Assembly: GCA_964386635.1 (NCBI GenBank)
Contig: CAYLRO010000047.1
Span: 1 to 18,203 of the forward strand
DNA length: 18,203 bases
Source of the DNA: Sabulitectum sp964386635
Lineage (GTDB): Bacteria > Fermentibacterota > Fermentibacteria > Fermentibacterales > JCC-6
Direction: 5' to 3'
Part shown: piece by piece, positions 6,991 through 14,579 of the stretch
How positions within the stretch are numbered: position 1 is the first letter of the stretch
How the letters are laid out: every line of letters starts with the position of its first letter
Translations under genes and position numbers: made by a program
Notes under the pieces: model-generated
What the model saw: only the letters and a program-made list of their open reading frames with translations
What the model was told of the DNA's origin: nothing
The model's database searches: none

Positions 6991-8743
6991 TTGACACCGT
7001 TTCCCGCACCACTTCCTCGAAGGTTGTCAGACCCTTTTCAAGTTTTCTCAGGGCAGCTTCTCTCAAACTTACCATGCCTTTTCTGAGAGCCGCCTTCTCC
7101 AGTTCAATACTGTTGGCGTCGCCTTCAATAAGCCCTCTCATCTCGTCATCAATTGCCATTACCTCGTAAATACCGATACGACCGCTGTAACCTGTCTGGT
7201 TGCACTTGGCACAGCCTGTTCCTTCAAAAAAGGTAACGCCTTTGAACCTCTCAGGATCAACACCTGCTTCAATAATGGCTTCCTTGGAAATGGAGACAGG
7301 AGTCTTGCAGTTGTTGCACACTTTTCGGATAAGCCTCTGACTGCAGATGCACACCAGAGAAGTGCTGAGCATGTAGGGTTCAGTTCCCATATCCACAAGT
7401 CTGTTGATTGTACTGGGTGCGTCGTTGGTGTGAGCGGTTGAAAGCACAAGGTGACCGGTAAGAGCTGCCCTGATGGCAATCTCGCTGGTTTCCTGGTCTC
7501 GGATCTCACCAACCATGATGATGTCCGGATCCTGCCTCAGGTATGCTCTCAATGCCTTGGCGAATGTAAGGCCAACGTCATCATTCATCTGAACCTGATT
7601 GATGCCCTTCAGGTTGAACTCAACAGGGTTCTCAGCAGTCATGATGTTCACACCCACATCGTTCAACTCGGTTAGAGCTGAATAAAGTGTTGTGGTTTTT
7701 CCGCTACCGCTGGGGCCAGTAACGAGAACGATCCCGAATGGTCTCTTGATGGCTCTTCTGAACAGATAAAGTGTTTCGTCGTCAAAACCGAGAAGATCCA
7801 GGTTCAACTGAACTTTGGATCTGTCCAGAAGGCGAACTTCGACCTTTTCACCGAAAAGAGTGGGAAGGGTGGATAGACGCATATCCACAAACCGATCTCT
7901 TACTCTTACTTTAGTTCTTCCATCCTGTGGAAGGTTATGCTCTGCAATGTTCATGTCACCCAGGATTTTGAGTCGGCTGACCATAGCCTGCCGGTACTTC
8001 CTGCTTGGACGCATTATCTCATGGAGAACTCCATCGATCCGGTACCTGATACGGATGAATTTTTCGAATGGTTCAAAATGGATGTCACTGGCACCTCTTT
8101 TCACCGCATCAGCAATAACACTGTTTACCAGCTTGACCACAGGAGAATTTGACAGATCCATGGACAGATCTTCATCAAGTTCTTCTTCCTCGTCTTCCTC
8201 GATAAGGGAAAAGAAGGCTTCATCCCCTATTAGAAGCTCGTCATCTTCCTGAAGTTCATCAGACTTCAGCTCCTTTTCCTTATCTTTCAGTTTTTCAACA
8301 TCTTCAACTGGCACCAGGGCATCAGACTCTCCGTAGAATTTGTGAAGAGCCCGCTGGATCATTGAAGACGCACATATATGGGGTTCGATTTCCATCCCGA
8401 GAGAAAAACGAAGATCATCAATAGTAAAAAGATTCTGCGGGTCTGCCATGGCTACAACAAGTTTCCTGCCTTCTTTCTCAACAGGAACAACCTCGTATCG
8501 CAATGCCAATTTTGCCGATACAAGATTCAGAACCTCTTGCGGTATCTTTATACCATCAATGTTGACAGCTTCAATTCGATTCTGTCTTGACAAGTAATTG
8601 TTCAGCTCTTCTTCGCTGATTAGGTTCATCTTTACAAGATTGTAACCAAGCCTTCCGCCCTCATCCTTCTGGTGATCAAGAGCGCTCTCAAGTTGTTTCT
8701 GATCAATAATGCCTGCCTTAAGCAGCATCTGGCCCAGTTTCAT
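6983..8743 (-). CDS. pilB: PilB1: pilus extension ATPase with c-di-GMP-type MshEN domain
   Basis: Protein of 586 residues and the first gene of the pilus operon. The N-terminus has two 24-residue MshEN motifs (2-25 and 31-54) separated by exactly 5 residues, with KLG...G...Q25 and RLG...Q54. This fits the c-di-GMP-binding MshEN pattern almost completely. A highly acidic linker follows (about 147-198, including EEDEEEELDED). The catalytic core has Walker A GPSGSGKT at 343-350, Walker B MVGEIRD with E413, His box TGHLVLSTAHTN at 429-440, and zinc-type cysteines C476/C479 and C511/C514. The Asp box reads TAENPVE (369-375), with Asn372 where Asp is usual. The ATG at 8741-8743 follows AGGAAGAGG. 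The protein should polymerise pilin through PilC; c-di-GMP control is inferred from the motif. Confidence 0.94.
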   Translation of the reverse strand: MKLGQMLLKAGIIDQKQLESALDHQKDEGGRLGYNLVKMNLISEEELNNYLSRQNRIEAVNIDGIKIPQEVLNLVSAKLALRYEVVPVEKEGRKLVVAMADPQNLFTIDDLRFSLGMEIEPHICASSMIQRALHKFYGESDALVPVEDVEKLKDKEKELKSDELQEDDELLIGDEAFFSLIEEDEEEELDEDLSMDLSNSPVVKLVNSVIADAVKRGASDIHFEPFEKFIRIRYRIDGVLHEIMRPSRKYRQAMVSRLKILGDMNIAEHNLPQDGRTKVRVRDRFVDMRLSTLPTLFGEKVEVRLLDRSKVQLNLDLLGFDDETLYLFRRAIKRPFGIVLVTGPSGSGKTTTLYSALTELNDVGVNIMTAENPVEFNLKGINQVQMNDDVGLTFAKALRAYLRQDPDIIMVGEIRDQETSEIAIRAALTGHLVLSTAHTNDAPSTINRLVDMGTEPYMLSTSLVCICSQRLIRKVCNNCKTPVSISKEAIIEAGVDPERFKGVTFFEGTGCAKCNQTGYSGRIGIYEVMAIDDEMRGLIEGDANSIELEKAALRKGMVSLREAALRKLEKGLTTFEEVVRETVSNV

Positions 8744-8782
8744 TCAAACCTCTTCCTGCGTATTTTTATCAATAATACAGGT

Positions 8783-8804
8783 ACTCGAACGTATAATGTT
8801 CAGT
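8783..8804. other. Small imperfect hairpin between sprA and pilB1
   Basis: ACT-C-GAAC (8783-8790) pairs with GTTC-AGT (8798-8804) around a 7-base loop, with one bulged base. It lies 27 bases after the sprA stop. No T-run follows on the minus strand, so it is at best a weak terminator or pause site. The whole sprA-pilB1 spacer is 87 bp and no convincing promoter was found in it. Confidence 0.25.
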
Positions 8805-8830
8805 CTGCAGGGTCTGCTGTCAATAGGAGA

Positions 8831-11800
8831 TCAGAAATTGATCGTAACCGAGATGTCCAGACCAACATCGCGCTGGTCATACTGATTGTTAACTTTGTCG
8901 GATTTCCAGCCGTAAATACCTGTCATAGAAGCGGTAACTGTTCCGAAGTCGTACGATGCCGAAGGTTCGATTCGCCATTCGGTCTTGTCTGACTGAACCT
9001 GCGTTTCTCCGGTAGTTCCGCCCACGACTTCGCTGTTGCTGGAAGATCTGGTGATGGAGAGTGATGTTGTGAGGTCGCTCTGGAAAGACAAACGCAGCCT
9101 GTTAAGCAGGGGAATTGGAATTGCGATACCCCCGGGAGCGCTGAAGGCGTAAGTGAGTTTGAGCTGAGCTGAATTGGAACCGGATCTGACTCTTGCAGAA
9201 GTCCCTGTGAAATTCCTTGTCTCCGTTGATGACATGTTGTCTGACAGAGTAATCTGGACCTTATTGTCCAGAGAGCCTGAAAAACTCAGCAGAGGACTCC
9301 ATCTGGAAGTTTCAGTCTCACTCACAGGAGTGAGGCTGTCACTTTCGACCCTTGAGGTTCTTGAGGTCTCAATGCGGTATCCGCTGCTCACGGAACCCGA
9401 TCTGAGAAACTCAAGGGGTCTGAACCGTTCAAGGCCACTCCAGGATACTGTAACAGAAGGCCAGGTGGTGTTATCAGTGCGGTTCCAGAATCCTGAATAA
9501 AGACTCCTGTTCTCAGTGTCGCTGTATTCAGCTCTGATGGACATGGTGTTTGTAGGGCGGTAACCTCCAGAAACCTGAATACCATTTGACTCGGTGCGGC
9601 TGTATGGAGTCAGATCATCCATAAGAGGCTCAAGCCCGAACTGATAGCTCAGGGAAGGCAGATACGGCACATCCTTGTAGTCGGACCCTCTGGATCTGGT
9701 GAGCACAATAGTTGGGTCTGTAATCCTGTCAGCCCATCTCTCCAATTTGGTGAGAAGCCATCTGGGGCTGCCCGGGACAGCTTCCTCGTCAAGCCTTTCA
9801 TCTCTCAACCGGGCAATTGATCTCAGTGTATGTGCCAGGCCCACACGAAGGTTGAGTCTGGTGGTGAGATCAGCTCCCAGGTCCGGTCTTGAAAGGGTGT
9901 CAGCTCCTGTTGTTGTGTGAGGGCTCAGTCTTGTTGTGCCGTACCTGACATCCCAGCTGAGTCTGGGCCTCATGAAGTTCCATAGATTTATCTCCTGACT
10001 GACCCCTGCATTCTGGGATCTGGAAACCTCCCGGCCGATATTTATTCCGGTTTCAGGTTCTTCCCAGGGATAGTACATATCTCTGGAAACTGAAAGGCTG
10101 TATGACCCGGTAAGCCCCTTCCATGGATTGAAGGCAATACTTCCGTCTGTAACAAGTGATCTTACAGTGTTGTTCCTGGTCAGAACAGTATCTTCATCGG
10201 CGATATCATACATGACACTTCTGCCTCTCTGCCATGAACCGCCGAACGAGAACCTCGTTGGCCTGAGTCTGATGTCTTCAAGTATTGGAAACCGGACAAT
10301 GCTCATTCTGCCCAGGGACAGGTCATAATCAAATGTAACGCTCTCATTCTCAAGTGAATCTCTTGTTGAAACACTTCTGCCGGAACCCTGACCCAGTGTG
10401 TGCCTCACATGAACAGGATCCAGGAAGTATCTCCCTGCAAAGCTGTCGGATCTTCCGCTGCGCCGCCACTGAATGGAAGTGTCCCATCTTCTGGTTTCCG
10501 TACGGTAATCCCATGTCTCATCACCTTCAAGACGAATGTCACTGTTGGTAGCGTACCTTGGCTCTGTGAAGTTCCTGGACCATGCATAAGTTGCCGGAAG
10601 GGACCAGCTCCAGACTGGAGGCGTGAACCTGTCCAGATTCAGTGTTGTTGAAGCAGTATATCTTGTTACCGTTGTGCCGGTGCCGGATGTGGTCCCAAGT
10701 CCGTGAAAGTCATCATCCACCATCCTGTAGTCTCCGGAAACAGTAAGAAGATCCGCGAAGTCAACATCAGCTGTAATTCTGTGGGCATTTCCCGGGTCAA
10801 GATAGTTACCCTCAAGAACTATATCGTCCACCCATACATTGTTGGTAAGAGGTCCTCCTGCAGGAGTGGAATTCCTTACCCCGAGCCCCAGCATGTATAT
10901 CTCCGACAATGACGGATTTCCCACAACTGCAAGGTTCCCGGATCTGATCTGTTTAAGCCCCGCTTCTTCCATAAGAGTTTTCAGATCAACCAGATCCTGC
11001 AGCTCAACCTGCACTTCATCCCATACAGTCTCAACATCAGCTGTAACTTCATAGTAGTTCAGGCTGTCACGACCCAGTTGAAGGAGCACCTCTCCCCCTG
11101 CGGAAGTGCCTCTGAAGGGAAAGCTCAGCGACCGGTAGGATGTATAGTTCTCAACTGAATAGAATGTCTGGCGGGCTATTCCCTGGTGACCGGGTGTTAT
11201 GTTCTGACAATCCAGGCTGAGGCTCTGCTCAAGCTTGGGGTCACCATTTTCATCCTCCCCGGGATCTATCCCGGGAGGCGGGTTGCTGATGTAGTCCTGG
11301 TTCACTTTGTTATTCACAACGGAGACAGTGAAAGATTCCTCGGAGTATACAGGGGTTCCGATCTCGTTAACATTTGATACATGGTTCGGTTTCCACCGGT
11401 TCCCCACAAGCCCCACATCATAAAACTCAAGAGTATCTGATTCAGTAAAACCGTCCACCCACACCCTGGCATATACGATCTTCTCCCAGGTAGGCTCTCC
11501 TGTTGAAACTTCAGGAACCTGGACAAGAGTTGAATCATCCAGCGGAATCTGGATCAGGAGCCAGCCGGAAGAGCTTTCCGATACAATGTATTCCGGATCG
11601 TTTAGCGGTACTGTAATTCTGTAAAAGGTGTTGCTCCGGTCAAGAACACCGTTCCTGTTCAGGTCCTCCGTATCCAGTCTGCCGTTACCCTCACAGTTGT
11701 TGATGAAGTCAAACCTGTTCTGCAGGGAATCGCTTGCATTGTAGCTGTAGTTATCCCGGTTGGGATCTGTGTTGGTGGAACTGTAACCGGGTTCATCAAC

Positions 11801-14458
11801 TGAAGCAAGTGTATCGAGCCCCACATCCTCGCTGCTGGATCTGATCCCGTCTGAATTGGTGTCTTCAGTGTCCAGTTCACCGTTGGCTCTGTGAATCAGG
11901 TCATCTCCAACCCTTTCAAGCCAGTAGGTGTCCTCATCCACTCTCTCTCCAAGATCAATGTAAAGATTCGCATCCAGGGCACAGCCGGTGGGTCTTACAT
12001 AGAGAGAAAGATGGGTTTTCTCAGAGAAATCAGAGCCGTACCTTTCAATACACCGCTGAAAACCTCCCCAGGAATGGGTGGGATTCACCGGGGAAGGTGT
12101 AAACACGAACTGCAGAATACTGCTGAGATCCCTTGCTGCCTCTGTTCCGGTTTCCCCTGGAACTATGTCCTGAAGAGACCATCTGTCAGGGACATTGTAC
12201 CACCTGAAGTCTCCGATGGGAAAGAGAAGCTCTGAACCAGTTCTGGGCATGGAGGGATAGAACCATGACTGCATTGACTGCCCCAGAGGGAACGATGACT
12301 CTGAGCCTTCCATGTCATCCACCCAGGCCTCGTTCTCACCGGAAGGCAGACTCACCGCTATCTCTCCTGAAAGCACAATGCGGCTCTCTGCTTCTGTATT
12401 GATCAGTGGAATGGCGTTCACTGCATCAGTCAGGAACTCCGGTCTTGTCTCCAGGTGTACATCAGCATCGAACACAGTTGTGCCGAAGGAACCTTCTTCA
12501 ACCCTTGGCCTGTCTTCGGAGGAACTTGCGCTTTCGTACATCATGGTTCCGCCCAGCCAGGAGTGAGAGCCCATGTTGTAAACAAGTCTTGCTCCCAGCA
12601 GGGTTTTTGACACAGAACTGAAGAAGGGCACGTATTCGAAAGTAACCCTTAATGTATTGGCAGGGTCCTGTGCAAGGTCAGCTGCTTCACCCATGAGAGT
12701 AAGAAGACCAACTTCATAGATAATGGTGTAGTCCTGATCCTTAACAAGAGTGCTTGCAACTCCAGCAACAGTTAATGTTACTGTCTCACTGCCCTCGACA
12801 ATTCCCAGCTGCCCCAGTGAAAATGTAGTTGAAGCAGCCCTGTAACTGACCCTCATGAAGTAAAGGGATTCGTTTACAGCGGGGTTTTTCTCTGTATAGA
12901 TCACATTGTTTGTGTACTCAAGAGCATCGCTCATGAAAGGTCTGGTCTCCGGGAAGACCATGAATCCGTTATCCCAGTCCATGGTAATGTCCTCGTCATA
13001 CATGAGTCCGTCTCCATTGGTGTCCAGACCCAGAATTTCTGTGAAAGATACACCGTCCTGGGTAGAGACAGGGTCCTCACCTGAACGCTGGAGGAAGATG
13101 TCGCAGGTGAAGCTTTCTCTGACTATGTTGTTGGCACCCATGAAATAGTAGTTTCTCATCTCATACGCCCAGGTGGGGTACTCTTCAGGAGAATCAGGGA
13201 GAGGGTTGGACTGCTTGATCATCTTCAGGTTGTAGGGTCCCCCGTCAGGGGCTGATCCAACAGAATCTCCTGCCAGAGTTACAAGAGCCACAGCAACATC
13301 GTAGTTGTCGTTAACAGGAGAAAGAAATCTGATGGTTCGTCCTGAATCCACAAGGACGAAATCACCTTCAATACCAGGAGTAAGTTCGTCCCACCAGCCG
13401 GATCCTGTCTTCTCTCCTCCGGAGCCGGTGGGAACGAACCATGTACCTTCAATTGCTCCAGTCTCAACATTGTTTGAGGCAATCCCGTCATTGATAAATA
13501 CTCTGATGTTGTTAACATCAAGGAAAGGTGATTCCACCGTGTCCGGCCAGGCTCTGAAGAAGTAGTTGTTTGCAGGATAGATGTCCAGAATTGAGTCAGT
13601 TACAAGGGATGCCTGACCCACGAAATCGGAGCTTTCCGTTGAACTGCCCTCTTTGCTTGCAATGGCTGTGAAATCGAATGGGCCGGCCTGGGCAATGAGC
13701 TTGGCTCCGAAGAGGCCCTCGTGGGGTATTGAATAACTGATAAACTCAGGTCCTGTAATTGCCAGGTTCACATCACCCAGCTCGATGGACTGCACTATCT
13801 CATCATCGTCCCCGTCATAACTGAGGCTGACACTGTAGTCTGAACCAAGCTGTCTGCCGCTGTCATGGTCAACTGCAACATGGATCTTCTCGCCTATGGT
13901 TCCGTCCAGCCTTACAACAAGTTCCTGTTCCATCTTCAGGTCCGGGAAAAGCGAACTGCTTTCCCCGATAACATTCACCCTGTTGGGATAAATGTGGCTG
14001 ACGCCTGAAACTGAAATGGTCTGGTGCCCTGAGATATCCAGCTGGCCACCGGTTCCAATTGCGTCTCCCAGAAGACCGGGCATGCTTAAAGGCAGGTAAA
14101 TGGTGGGCACCAGCTGTCCCCTGGTTCCGGAATTTCTTATACCGGAATTTGCATTAATTTCTGTCCATTGTTTCCAGGTTCCCCAGCCGATAAGACGGGA
14201 TCTTACCCCGTTCATCGTCCAGGTTCTTGCAGGTGCAATGGGATAGCCGTTGTAGAACAGTCTGAAGCTGAGACCTTCCCCGTCAAGACTGGACCAGACC
14301 TGAACCTGGGTCACCGGCAGAGAAACCAGCCAGGGAATGGAATCCTGATACCAGTATCCTGGATTTTCATCCAGAAGTGAAAAAGAACGCACTCCTCCCA
14401 CTGAGTCCGCAAGTGACATCGTCGTGATCAGGAGAAGGAGTATTAGTACATTCTTCAT
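8831..14458 (-). CDS. sprA: SprA-family giant outer-membrane protein (type IX secretion translocon homolog)
   Basis: Protein of 1875 residues with a signal peptide (MKNVLILLLLITTMSLA, likely cut after A17). SprA hallmarks appear in order. An N-terminal block contains GTIGEKIHVAVDHD and EIVQSIELGDVNL, then GLFGAKLIAQAGPFDFTA. A central VDDMEGSES motif lies near residue 713. Next come SEDVGLDTL near 870 and EGNGRLDTEDLNRNGVLD near 925-942, which match the SprA pattern of Asp/Asn-rich loops. The C-terminal half is beta-rich, ending DISVTINF with the terminal Phe of an outer-membrane barrel. In Bacteroidetes SprA forms a 36-strand barrel of about 2400 residues that exports type IX substrates and is needed for gliding. 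This copy is shorter. Its GAGG is only 3 bases before ATG. It is divergent from lptF and lies upstream of pilB1 in the same direction. The family call is firm; function in this organism is inferred. Confidence 0.9.
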   Translation of the reverse strand: MKNVLILLLLITTMSLADSVGGVRSFSLLDENPGYWYQDSIPWLVSLPVTQVQVWSSLDGEGLSFRLFYNGYPIAPARTWTMNGVRSRLIGWGTWKQWTEINANSGIRNSGTRGQLVPTIYLPLSMPGLLGDAIGTGGQLDISGHQTISVSGVSHIYPNRVNVIGESSSLFPDLKMEQELVVRLDGTIGEKIHVAVDHDSGRQLGSDYSVSLSYDGDDDEIVQSIELGDVNLAITGPEFISYSIPHEGLFGAKLIAQAGPFDFTAIASKEGSSTESSDFVGQASLVTDSILDIYPANNYFFRAWPDTVESPFLDVNNIRVFINDGIASNNVETGAIEGTWFVPTGSGGEKTGSGWWDELTPGIEGDFVLVDSGRTIRFLSPVNDNYDVAVALVTLAGDSVGSAPDGGPYNLKMIKQSNPLPDSPEEYPTWAYEMRNYYFMGANNIVRESFTCDIFLQRSGEDPVSTQDGVSFTEILGLDTNGDGLMYDEDITMDWDNGFMVFPETRPFMSDALEYTNNVIYTEKNPAVNESLYFMRVSYRAASTTFSLGQLGIVEGSETVTLTVAGVASTLVKDQDYTIIYEVGLLTLMGEAADLAQDPANTLRVTFEYVPFFSSVSKTLLGARLVYNMGSHSWLGGTMMYESASSSEDRPRVEEGSFGTTVFDADVHLETRPEFLTDAVNAIPLINTEAESRIVLSGEIAVSLPSGENEAWVDDMEGSESSFPLGQSMQSWFYPSMPRTGSELLFPIGDFRWYNVPDRWSLQDIVPGETGTEAARDLSSILQFVFTPSPVNPTHSWGGFQRCIERYGSDFSEKTHLSLYVRPTGCALDANLYIDLGERVDEDTYWLERVGDDLIHRANGELDTEDTNSDGIRSSSEDVGLDTLASVDEPGYSSTNTDPNRDNYSYNASDSLQNRFDFINNCEGNGRLDTEDLNRNGVLDRSNTFYRITVPLNDPEYIVSESSSGWLLIQIPLDDSTLVQVPEVSTGEPTWEKIVYARVWVDGFTESDTLEFYDVGLVGNRWKPNHVSNVNEIGTPVYSEESFTVSVVNNKVNQDYISNPPPGIDPGEDENGDPKLEQSLSLDCQNITPGHQGIARQTFYSVENYTSYRSLSFPFRGTSAGGEVLLQLGRDSLNYYEVTADVETVWDEVQVELQDLVDLKTLMEEAGLKQIRSGNLAVVGNPSLSEIYMLGLGVRNSTPAGGPLTNNVWVDDIVLEGNYLDPGNAHRITADVDFADLLTVSGDYRMVDDDFHGLGTTSGTGTTVTRYTASTTLNLDRFTPPVWSWSLPATYAWSRNFTEPRYATNSDIRLEGDETWDYRTETRRWDTSIQWRRSGRSDSFAGRYFLDPVHVRHTLGQGSGRSVSTRDSLENESVTFDYDLSLGRMSIVRFPILEDIRLRPTRFSFGGSWQRGRSVMYDIADEDTVLTRNNTVRSLVTDGSIAFNPWKGLTGSYSLSVSRDMYYPWEEPETGINIGREVSRSQNAGVSQEINLWNFMRPRLSWDVRYGTTRLSPHTTTGADTLSRPDLGADLTTRLNLRVGLAHTLRSIARLRDERLDEEAVPGSPRWLLTKLERWADRITDPTIVLTRSRGSDYKDVPYLPSLSYQFGLEPLMDDLTPYSRTESNGIQVSGGYRPTNTMSIRAEYSDTENRSLYSGFWNRTDNTTWPSVTVSWSGLERFRPLEFLRSGSVSSGYRIETSRTSRVESDSLTPVSETETSRWSPLLSFSGSLDNKVQITLSDNMSSTETRNFTGTSARVRSGSNSAQLKLTYAFSAPGGIAIPIPLLNRLRLSFQSDLTTSLSITRSSSNSEVVGGTTGETQVQSDKTEWRIEPSASYDFGTVTASMTGIYGWKSDKVNNQYDQRDVGLDISVTINF

Positions 14459-14506
14459 AAACCTCGGTTGGTATTATCCATCCTTTAAGGGTAAGTTCCA
14501 CTTTAC

Positions 14507-14535
14507 ATGACAGTCCAGGGCAACCTCGCTATAAT
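14507..14535 (+). promoter_or_regulatory. Sigma-70-type promoter of lptF-lptG
   Basis: The -35 box ATGACA (14507-14512) has 5 of 6 consensus bases. The spacer is exactly 17 bp, and the -10 box TATAAT (14530-14535) is perfect. The start would be near 14542, about 38 bases before the lptF ATG. The site lies in the 121-bp divergent region between sprA and lptF. Confidence 0.75.
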
Positions 14536-14555
14536 TCACCATCGTACCATCGCAA
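14528..14555 (-). promoter_or_regulatory. Possible weak divergent promoter for sprA
   Basis: On the minus strand, TTGCGA (14550-14555) and TATAGC (14528-14533) are 16 bp apart; each has 4 of 6 consensus bases. The -10 overlaps the -10 of the rightward lptF promoter. The predicted leader before sprA would be about 62 bases. This is a weak match, offered because it is the best leftward candidate in the spacer. Confidence 0.3.
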
Positions 14556-14579
14556 CGCAAGCGCTATCATGGGAATTGA

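Noticed and set aside
7815..8252. 145-codon plus-strand ORF with a poly-Ser tail, opposite pilB1
   Set aside because: The serine run is the complement of the acidic Glu/Asp linker codons of PilB1; this is a shadow, not a gene.
8764..8823. Possible sigma-70 promoter upstream of pilB1 (perfect TTGACA at 8818-8823, minus strand)
   Set aside because: No -10-like hexamer lies 16-18 bp downstream; the nearest AT-rich hexamers are 20 or more bases away. No confident promoter is called.
14473..14478. GATAAT on the minus strand as a -10 for sprA
   Set aside because: It would give a leader of only about 7 bases, too short to contain the ribosome site, and no -35 is present.
14502..14507. TTTACA as the -35 of the lptF promoter
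   Set aside because: It is 22 bp from TATAAT; ATGACA at 14507-14512 has the ideal 17-bp spacing instead.
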